Source of the DNA: Odiellus spinosus
Taxonomy: Eukaryota > Arthropoda > Arachnida > Opiliones > Phalangiidae
NCBI GenBank assembly: GCA_963920705.1
Contig: OY987225.1
Coordinates: forward strand, 17,625,492 to 17,689,491
Length of the DNA stretch: 64,000 nucleotides
Reading direction: 5' to 3'
The notes under the pieces were generated by a model, which ran no database searches, was not told the origin of the DNA, and was given only the letters and a program-made list of their open reading frames with translations. Numbering within the stretch: position 1 is the first letter of the stretch; the number at the start of each line of letters is the position of its first letter. Positions 48,410 to 58,983 of this stretch are shown piece after piece. The translations under genes were made by a program, and so were the position numbers.

Positions 48410-48670
48410 CGCGCCTGAGCCTCACTCTCTCTTGCTATCGTACATATCCACGTTGTACACCCCTTTGCTATGGGAAAGACGTCAAGTATCGAAGCGCGAG
48501 GGGAGGGCTTACCGCCTAGTTTGTCTATCTCGTCATAGCTTAGCCAATCAAAATAGGATCAGAATGGGAACTACGATAGCTACATCTCTTAACAGATCGT
48601 CGCGTAAAGAGTGTACCCCAAAGGGAGCTGCCCCTGAAAGTTCATCTTCAATTTCGAATTCGTCAATTCC
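48410..48670 (+). other. CpG-richer segment with possible first coding exon
   Basis: GC and CpG content rises sharply. AGCCAATCA (CCAAT-box-like) at about 48541-48549 precedes ATG at 48564, from which MGTTIATSLNRSSRKECTPK and a Ser-rich continuation are open. No good donor follows, so this may be a promoter and first exon of an unseen gene or simply a repeat. Confidence 0.25.
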
Positions 48671-49160
48671 TGTTTGCATTCACTCTTTTTGCCTGTCAGT
48701 TTATGGATTGTACGAAACATCATTCTTTTTTCTTTATACACAAATGTTAAGTCTCTCGTTTGAATTATATAAAGATGTGGCGCATGATTTGCAAGGTATT
48801 TTCTGGAACAGGGGTCTTATTTTGAGACATTTCTTCTAGTTATTCTATAACATGAACCAGAAGCATGTACTATGACAAAATTTAAGAAGGTGAAACTCAT
48901 TGTTGAATTTTCACACGAGGCAAACATTATATGGTCATAATAAGCACTTTTTTTTTTTTTTTTTAACTTAATGAACCATAGATCGAAGAGAGATCAGTCA
49001 ATTTAATTTAAAATTACTCTAAAAAAGTGACTGAAATGTCATTTTGCAGATAAGTCACTGAGTCTCCCCTAAAAAGTTGTCTGGTCCCATTTGCTTGTCT
49101 TGCATTTGCTCCGAGCAAGGGAAAGAAAAATAATTTAGGAACAACGATTTGGTACCTTAA

Positions 49161-49681
49161 AGGGATGGTGAGGAGTAAAATCAAGTTTTTTTATCGATTC
49201 TATTAAAAATAAGACTTTCGCGTATGTAAACATTTGGGAAATATCTCTGAATTTTGCAATTTGTTTGAAATATTTAGATTTTGGCACTGTGCTACACATG
49301 ACTGCGAACGAGTTAATAATAATGAGTTTTAGCTCTCATCTTCTCAAAGAGTGGTCCACAGCACATGTTGTGGGAATTTAATAAGTAAATTTAAGCAAAA
49401 GGCACTGTGGTGTACATGACTGCGAACGAGAAAATAATGAGCTTTAACTTGTATCTTTTCAAAGAGGTTTAACTATCATCTTTTCAAAGAGTGGTCCACA
49501 ACACTTGCAGGAATTTAAGAAGCTAAAAATGCGGTGTTTTGAGGTCTTCCTATTGATTTTATGCCAAAATTAGGTTATGAATTTTTTCGTACAATTCAGA
49601 ATTTGTAATGTTTTATTATGCAAACATGTTTTAGTTTTGGAAACAACCAAGAAATAACTTCATTTCTTCTTCACTCTGCCT
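49161..49681. mobile_element. TIR element family C, best-bounded member (521 bp)
   Basis: TTAA on both sides (49157-49160 and 49682-49685). AGGGATGGTGAGGAGTAAAA faces the complement of AAAGGCAGAGTGAAGAAGAA. The middle holds a direct duplication of about 100 bp (GACTGCGAACGAG...TCTTTTCAAAGAGTGGTCCA). Confidence 0.65.
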
Positions 49682-50097
49682 TTAAGGAAGGCCTGTCTGC
49701 CCAAGTAACTCAGCTGTGTCTGATAATGTACTTGTACTAAGGAGACATGTGGAATTTTGAACCTTAGAGTTTAAACTGATAGAAAAAGACTAAAATATGG
49801 TTTTTAAACATATTCTAATGACCTTATCTTGCCTAATGACTTTGAATTTTTTATTTGGTGCAAATAGAGTTCTCTAATCTATTCCACCTTCAGTTGGCAA
49901 AGCGTGCAAAGTTATCTCTCTTGTTTGTTGACTTTATCACATGCCATTTTTTTATCGCCAAAATCATTGTGCTCATCAAAATAATCAAATCTAGATTTAA
50001 GGGACGCTTTGTTTGGGCTTCCTTTACTTTTTTTTTTTATCAAGGAAACGAAAGGTGGATCGTACAAAAGGAATAAATGGGAAAATTTAACCTTTAA

Positions 50098-50157
50098 GGG
50101 TGACACACAGTAAATTTTAAAAAGATTTTCTGATCTTAATTTTGCTGCGTGTCACCC
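50098..50157. mobile_element. Very small MITE (60 bp)
   Basis: GGGTGACACACAG...CTGCGTGTCACCC flanked by TTTAA on both sides (50093-50097, 50158-50162). Among the shortest TIR elements one could call; the pairing and flanks both support it. Confidence 0.6.
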
Positions 50158-50162
50158 TTTAA

Positions 50163-52142
50163 TTAAAGTCATCAGTATAAAGTCAAGGTCTGCTTATAAA
50201 AAGTCATGAAATTTGTTTTCGTTGGACCCCTGATAGAATGGGTGGAGAAGAGATTGCTTGATCCTATGAATCTTCCTACCTAGTAATTTACTATTGAAAA
50301 CGTATTAAACTACCATTGAAGATTTAAATACAGTTTTTTTTTTTTTTTTTTTTTTTTGCGAACTACGCTGCGTGAACAGATGAAAATGTGACAATTGTTA
50401 TTCCTTCTGTTTACGTCAATCATTATTATAGAAAAAAAAAATTGTAAAATGCCTCAACATTGGTCTCTTGCTAGTACCATTATAAAATAGTGTTGAAAAC
50501 GTTAGACCATTTTCGGTTAGATGTATTTTTCTAAACATGCATTAAAATATTGAGAATGATCTAATTAATCGTCGTTGAATATTATGTACAAATTAACTTC
50601 AATCAAGAAGTTTTGAAAACTATTTGGAAGATAAGACTTTTTCCGTTTAAAGGCCATATCTGCTCAAGATTTTACCCCTTTAAAATCATCTTGTCTCGTG
50701 CACCCAATTTCTTATGGGCAACATCGTCTGCTAAGCAAGAAAAGAAGGCGGCTTTAAAGGGGCTTTACGAATGGCATAGTCCATTATTATAGTGAAAACT
50801 AGTTTTTGAGGTTGAATAATAACTAGCCAATAGACGCCCCTCTGGTGACCAGAAATGAGACCTATTCCTTTTTTCTCCATTCAATTCCCTTTAAAATGAC
50901 TATTTACGAGGCAAAGAGTCCCTTTAAAATACACAGTTTTCACTAAAGGGGATATTTCCAGTCCACAGTGTTGCCAGTACCTTTGTGAATCAACCAAGAA
51001 GCAGTGAGAAAGGTGATTTCGATTGAATCTTAGTTCGCAAAGGTCCTGAGACCAGGGGTAGAATTTTCTTTAGCTCCTTTAGTGAAAACAATATTCTTCT
51101 TTTCTTACCTAGCAGACGACATTGTACAACGCAAATTGCTCTGTAAAAAGCTGTACTATGTGCATAAGGGAAAAATTCAAGCAGATAAGGCATATAAGGG
51201 GAAACCACCGTATACATTGGGGGAGTTTAGATATAATCAAACTTCATCATATTTGTCTTTCCCAAGCCTAAAATATACAACTCTTTTCATATTAGTTGCC
51301 AATCCTATAAAAAGTCTTCTAGATTGTAAAATGCGAGGTAACTAAGGGCTGTACCATTGGCATTACATAGATGGTCATACCCTTACTAACAATTAAGGTC
51401 TAAAATGGACAGAAGCTGATCCAGTTTGAAAAGCGTGACTTTTTCTGGGTCACTTAAGCATCTTTCATAAACTGGTACAAAGGGTTTACTATTCACACGC
51501 TGACAAGTCAGTTCATCCATAGCCAAATCTGTAATTTATAAAATTACAAATATTTATCTAAACCCGATTAGTTAATCGTATTTGTAACCGTTCCTTAATT
51601 ATTTTTGACAGAAAAAATAATTTTTGTTGTATTTTAGGATTTATCTCCCCACCGCGTTAGTTTCAAAGTGGCAAAGTGGTTTAAACCAAAGCGACTGTCC
51701 AAATTTCTTCACAAACCAACACAAACCTATTTCTAACATTGGTTTGATAACCAGTTATCTAAATCGAAGCGCAACAAAACATTTTTAGGTGTATGTATGA
51801 ACGAGGCTTTAAACTTCATGTTAGTTTTTTTTTTCAGCAAGGGTCACCCCATTATTAAACTAAAAGGCTTTGAATAAATTCCGATTTTGACAGTGCTATA
51901 ACTCGGACATTTATTTGAAAGTTTTAAAAATCTCTCTTTTTTTCCATGCAATGTGGCTGGAAAAATATTTTTTTCATTTAGTTTTACCGATGGTCTATCC
52001 ACGATAAATGTTACCTCGAAAGAATGTCAACTTTTTTAAGCTATAATTTCATAATATAATTGCTTTTTCTAAAAATATTTTTAATTTTTTGAAGATGATT
52101 AGAATTTAAAGGGATTTGGGGTTTTTCTCTAAAGTTAAAATC

Positions 52143-52174
<32 letters not shown>

Positions 52175-52883
52175 GAAATTAATCTTTAAACCTAAAAATG
52201 CCATTGAAGGTTTCCTCAGTATTGAAAACCGCCTTTAAAATATGAACTTCTAAAAATTTTGAAATTTATGATACTGAAGAATTTGAACCTTTAAAGAACG
52301 TATAAAAGTTTTAAAACACTGGTATTTTTGCAAAATAAAGACAGACAAAAGATTTCTGAGTTTTGCTCAAAGTGAAATCCATCCAAAATTTGGTATTTCT
52401 CACCTTAAAACTAAATTTGATTTAGATTAAAGATAACAGTAATGAGCTACTCATTTGTTTTTTTCTTCCTTTTGATCAAACTTCTCTTTATCAGTGATTA
52501 CATAAGCCACAATTTGATTGCTGTGTTGTATCATGTATTACATTGTATTACATGGATTTCATTTAGGTGTTTAAATAAAACATGTTCAAACTTAACAACT
52601 GGTTCTTGCATGGATTTTCTATCCAAAATAACAGTGTCAGCGCAAGGGAGAGGCTGAGTTGGTTATGTAAATTTGAAAGTGGCCTCAAAATTTACTTCAC
52701 GGGACCTTGAAAACAAATGAAAGGAGGCTCGAAACACTCAAATTACTGTCAAGAATAAAAATGTCTGCTACAACCTCAAAAGGGAACTCTAACAGTTATC
52801 AGCCTACATTGCTTAAAATCCTGGTGCAAAAGAAACAAGGGACGTTTCCGTATGATCATGTCAAGCTGGTTATTTGAATTTAT
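50163..52883. other. Intergenic, unrecognised
   Basis: Poly-T run at about 50335-50357 and a long A run at about 52144-52171. No gene recognised. Confidence 0.4.
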
Positions 52884-53128
52884 CCCCGTACCAAAAAAAA
52901 ATAAGTCTTAAGAGGACTTGAGGAAGTCTTTTGGGTGCCTTGCGTAGTCTTAAGAGGTCTTGGGGGAGTCTTTTGGGTGCCTTACGTAGTATTAAGAGGT
53001 CTTGGGGAAGTCTTCCATTATGTCAATAAGTCTTGGGGAAGTCTTAAAGAAGTCTTAAAGACTTCCCCAAGACCTTTGTAGCGTTCTTGAGGACCTTTTC
53101 AGATCAGACTAACTTTTTTCCGTAAGGG
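52884..53128. mobile_element. Palindromic MITE family A, member 7
   Basis: CCCGTACCAAAAAAAAATAA to CTTTTTTCCGTAAGGG, TC on both flanks. Longest member, with two GGTGCCTT(G/A)CGTAGT units. Reverse orientation. Confidence 0.8.
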
Positions 53129-53693
53129 TCGGCTCGTAAAATGCAATTATAGTATGTACAGTATCTTCACCCTGAACAAAATCTCCCAGTAGTTCATGGT
53201 GCTCCAATAACTGAGAGAGTCATTATTTAACTTTTGAATTAATATTTACTGTTGTGATGTCAGCCACTAAGAGGTTAATGATGGACCCTCTAGTCAAAAG
53301 GGCTGAAAGGAGTGTTATTTTTCTCCTTCATTGGGTAGAATCATTAATGAATATATTTTGTAGAATTCGTGAGGATATAGCTCTTAAACCCTTGTCACAC
53401 AGGTCAAGTGACTGACCAAATTAGGCTTTGAACCTTGTCGTGATGACCTCAGTAAGCTAGGCTGCAAAATAAACTTATTTTGATACATTAAAGGAACTAT
53501 CAGCGATTTTTAAAGCCCCTTTAAAGTTGACTTCTGTTAAGCAGACGACGTTGACCATAACAATTTGTACAGTCAAAGCAAGGTTGTGTGCATAAGAAGA
53601 ACATTTTAAAGGAGGATACAGACTTACCTTCTTTAAAAGAAGGTTTTTAAGTTGTTTGACCGTTAGAGAAAATGGAGAAAGTAGTAATTTAAC

Positions 53694-53876
53694 TTGTTAC
53701 CACCAGTTGTTTACCCAGATATGTATCTAGTTTTAAGTGGATCAACATTTACTCATAAGTTAATAAAAAATTACAAATCTCTTGAAGACTACGATCAGTT
53801 CGTTTTCAACTTCGTAAGAAATATTGTTGATAAGGAATTAAAAGAGAAAACCACTTTTTGTGTAGTAAAGTTTTAA
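53694..53876 (+). CDS. Possible exon or gene fragment
   Basis: Open frame with LPPVVYPDMYLVLSGSTFTH then KLIKNYKSLEDYDQFVFNF. The Y-K-S-L-E-x-Y-x-x-F-V core is a motif I recall from invertebrate transposon-linked proteins that also carry YqaJ-type or SWIM domains; this is memory, not a search. A donor-like TTC/GTAAGA at 53815 would end the exon right after this core. Its last codons fall in a perfect hairpin (53832-53932), which favours the frame ending earlier. No neighbour exon identified with confidence. Confidence 0.3.
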   Translation: MLPPVVYPDMYLVLSGSTFTHKLIKNYKSLEDYDQFVFNFVRNIVDKELKEKTTFCVVKF

Positions 53877-53932
53877 TTAAAATACTTTAAAAACTTTACT
53901 ACGCAAAAAGTGGTTTTCTCTTTTAATTCCTT
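53832..53932. repeat. Perfect long hairpin (101 bp)
   Basis: AAGGAATTAAAAGAGAAAAC CACTTTTTG... is followed after a short spacer by its reverse complement; arms of about 43 bp with one or two mismatches. Could be a MITE or a hairpin RNA source. Confidence 0.65.
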
Positions 53933-54056
53933 GTTTTAATGCGTAGGATTAGTCATCCAATCTTTTAATTCTATATTGTTGATAGTGTGGCTTTGAGTAA
54001 ATTTCAAGTTGAACTGGTTTTGAATTCATTTTTGGTTTGTCATTTATACATATAAA

Positions 54057-54394
54057 CAGAAGCCGATGAAACTCTCCTTTGAAGTCTACTACTCTAATGT
54101 TCCATATAGCGCTCCTCTCTGTATGGGTAAAATTCACAATTTTACGAGATCGGAGGGGTTCTACTTCATACCCCCCTGTCTACGGAAAATTGGAAATTCT
54201 CTCTCTCCACAAACGACGACGTTTTTTTGACGAACTCCGAGGCTGCTAGAGATATTCGCTCGACGAACTCCCGCTCCGAAAATATCTACCGTTAGGAGGC
54301 GTACGAATCGCGCTTTTTGAAACTAACCCATACAGAGAGGGGTAGATAAGACCCGGGAGTAATAGACTTCAAAGGAGGGTTTCATCGGCTTCTG
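54057..54394. mobile_element. Foldback element, about 338 bp
   Basis: CAGAAGCCGATGAAACTCTC at the left faces the complement at 54394; the arms run about 70 bp, including a CTCTCTGTATGGGT block. A 34-bp part of the left arm (54094-54127) recurs perfectly inverted at 54724-54757, outside the element, so the inverted repeats interleave. Confidence 0.65.
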
Positions 54395-54875
54395 ATATAA
54401 AGTCTCTTTTCAGCGAAATGGTATGTTACGAGGATTGCGTTTTCACTAGTGATAAGTCTAAAAGGTAATTTGGAGTATTTCTTGATGTATTCCTTATAAA
54501 TAATCTCAAAAACATTTTCCGAGTGTGCTGTGTGAGAAAGGCATTCACTTGTTTTTCATCTAGGCCCAACGCAAATTCCGTAATAGGCAACTAAACTAAG
54601 AATAGAATCTAGGTCAATTTTATTGGTATCGATTTTATAATTATTAAATTTAACTTTATTGTAGGTAATTCGATTGCCACGTGAACCATAATTTTCGTTC
54701 TACCGAATAACGATAAAAATTGCCCATACAGAGAGGAGCGCTATATGGAACATTAGACCTATAATTCGTAAATTTATCCTAAAAATTCCTCTTTTTTTTT
54801 TTTTTTTGTAACGATGATTAAATTGCACTGAGAAAGTAAAAAAATCTTATGTATTTTAATTTTGTTTCGTTTCAG

Positions 54876-55061
54876 CTGGGTTAAAAGATACGTTCAACAT
54901 TAATTTAGAAGTTTTCAATAAAAAAACCTCCGGATTTCTCAACAAGTCAGAGAATTTAAATAATGACACCGTATTACGTGGTTGGAAAACTATTCATCAA
55001 TTTAAATCCGTCACGAGTCCGGCTACACAATTCTGCAATTTTGCGTCGTCTGCTTGTTCTA
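54876..55061 (+). CDS. Candidate orphan exon, 62 codons
   Basis: Flanked by a textbook acceptor (TTTTGTTTCGTTTCAG) and donor (A/GTAAGT). One frame stays open throughout: GLKDTFNINLEVFNKKTSGF, then LNKSENLNNDTVLRGWKTIH and ending FCNFASSACS. Length 186 is a multiple of three, entering after one base of a codon and leaving after one. I do not recognise the protein. It is 1 kb downstream of the possible exon at 53694 and could belong with it. Confidence 0.35.
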
Positions 55062-55692
55062 GTAAGTTCTTCGCTCACGATCAACGGATGTAAAGTCCGG
55101 TTTTCGAAGTGTTTCTCGCGGTCTTAGTCTTATTTAAAGATAATCGGTAATATTTAGCTTAGGTTGCGTCTCATTATTGCACTTTTTGTCATAATATTCG
55201 CTGGACTATCGCGAAATTATCGAAATTTTTTTAAAGCGAATCTAAGAGTTATGATGAGGTATTGAATCGGCGGTTAACGTGGCTGCTCTCGGGACGGGAT
55301 TTAAATGTTATGGAATTTTGAAAAGCTACCTCTCCCTAGCTCTATTTGGTGAGTGAATTTTAATTCAAACATTTTAGGTTAGATTTTCGAATAACTAGCG
55401 TCCCATATTATCAATTTCAATTGTTTAAATTACTTGGAAAGTATACTTAGCAAGGATGTCCTAGAGATCGTATGATTTGATAGCTCGTGGTTTATATACC
55501 TAGGCCCATTTCTTCTACATGTTATTTTATTTAGGGACCAAGCCCTTCTCCTCCAATTTTATGGGCCACTGTCAAACTTTCCAAATAGACTACAGCTTAC
55601 TTAGCCCGAATGTGTCATTGCCACTGCTCTTGAATTTATGATATACTTCCTATAAATCTTCAATATTTCATTAATACTATTATAACTAATAT
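55062..55692. other. Unrecognised stretch
   Basis: Nothing seen beyond modest CpG content near 55080-55300. Confidence 0.4.
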
Positions 55693-56218
55693 CAAAAGGG
55701 GATAGAAAGTAAAAAGGGCGCCTCTACCTAAACTACAAGCCTTTAGCTGTAGAGATCCTGAAATATGGAGAACAAAATGAGAGTGGCTATTGCCACACAC
55801 AACAAATGTGCCAATAGTCGCTTGACTATTGACACACAGTGTGTGTGCCAATAGGCGAGTGGCTACTGCCACACAGCTTATGTGCCAATAGGCGATGGGT
55901 TATTGCACACACGGGGCGGAGCTACGAAACTCTTCGAACAAGGGCTACGCCATCTTTTTCATCATTCTTCTTTGGCTAGCGAGGGAAGTGAACACGTTTT
56001 GGGAAGTTTCTGTATTTTGTTTTTTAAAACTTTAAAAGGGAAATTTGTGGAAAATATCTTGTTAGATTATAAGTTAGAGCTAGTAAGATTTAAATTTATT
56101 TTCCTTCATATAATAAACGTGATTTTTTGACCTAAATCTATAAATTAAAATTATAATAATTTACCCGCAAAGGCTTAGCTTTATCGTCTATTCGTATTCG
56201 AGTTTCGTCGATTCGGCC

Positions 56219-56999
56219 ATGGATATATAAAGAACTAGCGTTCATGGATATATCACTCGTACCTTCAGTAAGGCAATTTCTGTAGGAGGTGATTTTGGTT
56301 AGAAGCGCGGGGGCAAGATAGCCTTTTTCCCCCTTTTTCAATATAGCACCTGCCGGAAGTAGGGCGTTTTGTCCGACATCGATAAAAAAAAAACAGGGGG
56401 AGCCACCAACTATTTTAAAAATTCAAATAGTTGACTTGTTCACGGGATTATGCGCCAACCGTTGGAATTTGGTTAAATGGATTTTAAACAGAGTTAAATG
56501 GTGAAAATGAATTTATTTAAAATATAAGTACCAATACCAAGTCGGATCATAATGGGGGGAATAAGAATTGCATACATCCCACTTGCAAAAGCGATTCTAG
56601 GCGTTTTGGTATGCCTCATATGCGTGGGGTAAAATTTATACCATTTCCAAAGCCAATATCCAAACCTGTTTTATGTTTTAAATGGTTAAATCTGCAATAA
56701 TATAAAACAACGGACGACTGCGACTAATCGGACTAACAGAAGACACAAAAACCGTTTGAATTGTCCCAGACAAACTGGAGATGCCGTTTAAAATTTCCCA
56801 CGAGCGCGCAGGCGCAAAAGAGCTACCCTAGCCCCCCCCCCCCCCCCCAGATTTCCCCAAAAAAAAAGGAAGTGACGTTTGCCCACCCTGGCTCTAATGA
56901 AAAATACTATTAATAGGTGGCGCCAGCAGTACACGAAAAACGTGTCCGTGTTTTTCTCAGAGTGATATATCCATGAACGCTAGTTCTTTATACATCCAT
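56219..56999. mobile_element. TIR element family E (781 bp) nested in D, 9-bp duplication
   Basis: GATTCGGCC at 56210-56218 and 57000-57008 flank 39-bp TIRs (ATGGATATATAAAGAACTAG... and complement) that differ at one or two bases. Non-coding interior with a C run at 56836-56850. Third level of nesting. Confidence 0.85.
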
Positions 57000-57400
57000 G
57001 ATTCGGCCCTGTACCTTTATTGCTCATAATATATTTTCTCAATAATCACTCTATAAAGATATAGTAAGAAGGCGAAATGACTATTAACTTAGAAATATTT
57101 TAAATTATAAAGGAAAAAATTGTTTTTTCATGTCTTGAATCCTCTGGTTTAAGTTAACCCTTGCCCCTTGGTCACGATTCACGAAGCTTTAAAACGTGGG
57201 CTGGGCCTTTGCGAGTTGTTTCTCTTTACAAAATAACTATCACATTCACATGGGATTAACACAAAAAATAGGTAGAATTAAAATATATTTGTTAATACAA
57301 AAATGGTAATTAAATTATATTTTCCATGGACATGAAAATGCCCATAAGGGGAGATTTCCGTTAACCGACCCCCCACTAAATAACGATGTTTATAGACTAT

Positions 57401-57704
57401 TTAGGACCTGGGGAGTTCAGAAAAAATAATAAAAAAAATCTCCGACCACCGGAAGTTTGAGAAAAACGTATTTGAAAATTTGAAATTCCCATGCTAAAAT
57501 CCCATAGAATGCGCCATAGGTTGGGTTAGGTTAGGTTAGGTTAGGTTAGGTTAGGTTGGGTTAGGTTAGGTTAGGTATATTTTAGGTTGGGTTAGAATCT
57601 ATGGGATTTAACATGCAAACTTCAAATTTTGAAATGCGTTTTTCTCAAACTTCCGATGGTTGAAGATTTTTTTAAGTATTTTTTCTGAACTCCCCAGGTC
57701 CTAA
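57401..57704. mobile_element. Foldback with telomere-type loop
   Basis: TTAGGACCTGGGGAGTTCAG at the left and its complement at the right; the arms extend about 110 bp each (AAACTTCCGGTGGTCGGAGA-type block and ATCCCATAGA inside). The loop is the TTAGG array at 57525-57600. Embedded in element D. Confidence 0.8.
57525..57600 (+). repeat. (TTAGG)n array
   Basis: Around twelve TTAGG units, a few as TTGGG or interrupted by TATATT. The unit equals the common arthropod telomere repeat, but this is an interstitial stretch inside a foldback. Confidence 0.9.
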
Positions 57705-57707
57705 TTA

Positions 57708-58300
57708 GTTCAAATTTGTGTCAATAAGAAGCTTAGAATTTAGATTGTGTGTCAATACAGACCCATAATTCAATTTGTGTGTCAATAGGGACCCATAATT
57801 CCATTTGTGTGTCATTAGGGACCCATAATTCGATTTGTGTGTCAATAAGGACCCATAATTCGATTTGTGTGTCATTAGGGACCCATAATTCGATTTGTGT
57901 GTCATTAGGGACCCATAATTCGATTTGTGTGTCAATAAGTACCCATAATTCCATTTGTGTGTCAATAAGAACCCATAATTCGATTTGTGTGTCAATAAGT
58001 ACCCATAATTCGATTTGTGTGTCAATAAGAACCCATAATTCGATTTGTGTGTCAATAAGAAGCTTAGAATTTAGATTGTGTGTCAATACGGACTCATAAT
58101 TCGATTTGTGTGTCAATAAGGACCCATAATTCGATTTGTGTGTCAATAAGTACCCATAATTCGATTTGTGTGTCAATAAGAACCCATAATTGTGTGTCAA
58201 TAAGAAGCTTACAATTTAAATTGTGTATAAATAAGAAGTTTATAATTTAAATGGTGGGCCAATTAGAAGTTTACAGTTTAAATTGTGTGTCAATAACAAG
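57708..58300. repeat. 30-bp minisatellite, about 20 units
   Basis: Consensus TTTGTGTGTCAATAAGGACC + CATAATTCGA, period 30. Variant units AAGCTTAGAATTTAGATTGT recur at about 57730, 58052 and 58205, hinting at a higher-order block. The TGTGTGTCAATA core equals the terminal motif of the host element D. Because 30 is a multiple of three, frames on both strands stay open for over 100 codons; these are not genes. Confidence 0.9.
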
Positions 58301-58701
58301 CTCAAAAAAAATTTCAATTATAATTGGTCCTCAGAGATCACGTGATTGTGTGGGAATAGTCTCAGGCCTATAGGCACACAGATGTGTGGCAGCAGGTAAA
58401 TGACTATTGCCACACTTTGAGAGTGTGTCAATAGTCAAGGGGCTATTGCTACATTTTGTGTGTCAATAGCCACAGCCGAACAAAATACTTACCCCCATTC
58501 CCCCCTATATTTTGGCCAATCACGATGACTCTAACCTCACTACAATATCGATTTTTTTCTCTCCCGTAAGTAGTTCTCCGATTGTAGCGAACCTATCGGC
58601 CGGAAAGGTTAATATCGTCTGCTAGTTTAAAGAGAAGCATTTTGCATAGGCTTAGTTAAACATGGAAGTCCCGACCTCGCGGATGTGATTATAGTCGCCC
58701 C

Positions 58702-58983
58702 CAGGCTGGGAAATAAGGCGGTTTTACTGGACAAAAGTCCAGTTTAAAAATTAGCTGGGCCAGTTTAAAAATTAAATGATTGGGGGTCTACTGGCCACAA
58801 GGCCAGTTAATTAATTCCAAAATTTAGTTTTGTTTCTTAGCCTACGTCATAGTCCTACGTCATAATGACAGATTGTCAAGCTCGTGAAAATTGTAACTGG
58901 CCAATGTCCAGTTTTTTAATTAAACTGCTTGGGCTCTACTGGCCACAAGTCCAGTTTAAAAATTACCCTTATTTCCCAGCCTG
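58702..58983. mobile_element. hAT-type MITE (282 bp), perfect 8-bp duplication
   Basis: CAGGCTGGGAAATAAGG...CCTTATTTCCCAGCCTG between two copies of GTCGCCCC (58694-58701, 58984-58991). CAGG ends plus an 8-bp duplication are diagnostic of hAT. The interior repeats ACTGG-CCAGT words (CTACTGGCCACAAG twice). Confidence 0.9.

Larger units (their letters stand above)
55779..58477. mobile_element. Nested TIR element family D (2699 bp), 9-bp target duplication
   Basis: Inserted in element B, with GAACAAAAT duplicated at 55770-55778 and 58478-58486; the uninterrupted copy at 20430-20440 has it once. Ends GAGAGTGGCTATTGCCACAC and, inverted, GGCTGTGGCTATTGACACAC. Both termini carry several more copies of TGGCTATTGCCACAC / TGTGTGCCAATAGGCGA, i.e. 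subterminal repeats. A 9-bp duplication with repeated subterminal motifs recalls Mutator-like or Merlin elements, but there is no transposase to decide. Confidence 0.85.
55693..58690 (+). mobile_element. TIR element family B, copy split by nested insertion
   Basis: 55693-55778 and 58478-58690 together match the reverse complement of 20220-20512 without a gap: TIR CAAAAGGGGATAGAAAGTAA, ...ATATGGAGAACAAAAT, then ACTTACCCCCATTCCCCCC...GACCTCGCGGATGTGATTA. The interval between is a separate element. The far TIR is not found, so the right end is truncated or replaced before the hAT MITE at 58702. Confidence 0.85.

Noticed and set aside
57525-57600. TTAGG tract considered as a true chromosome end
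   Set aside because: It is only about 70 bp and sits in the loop of a foldback with ordinary sequence on both sides.
57705-58200. Long overlapping frames on both strands (116 and 155 codons)
   Set aside because: They are the 30-bp minisatellite read in frame; the period is a multiple of three, so openness carries no coding signal.
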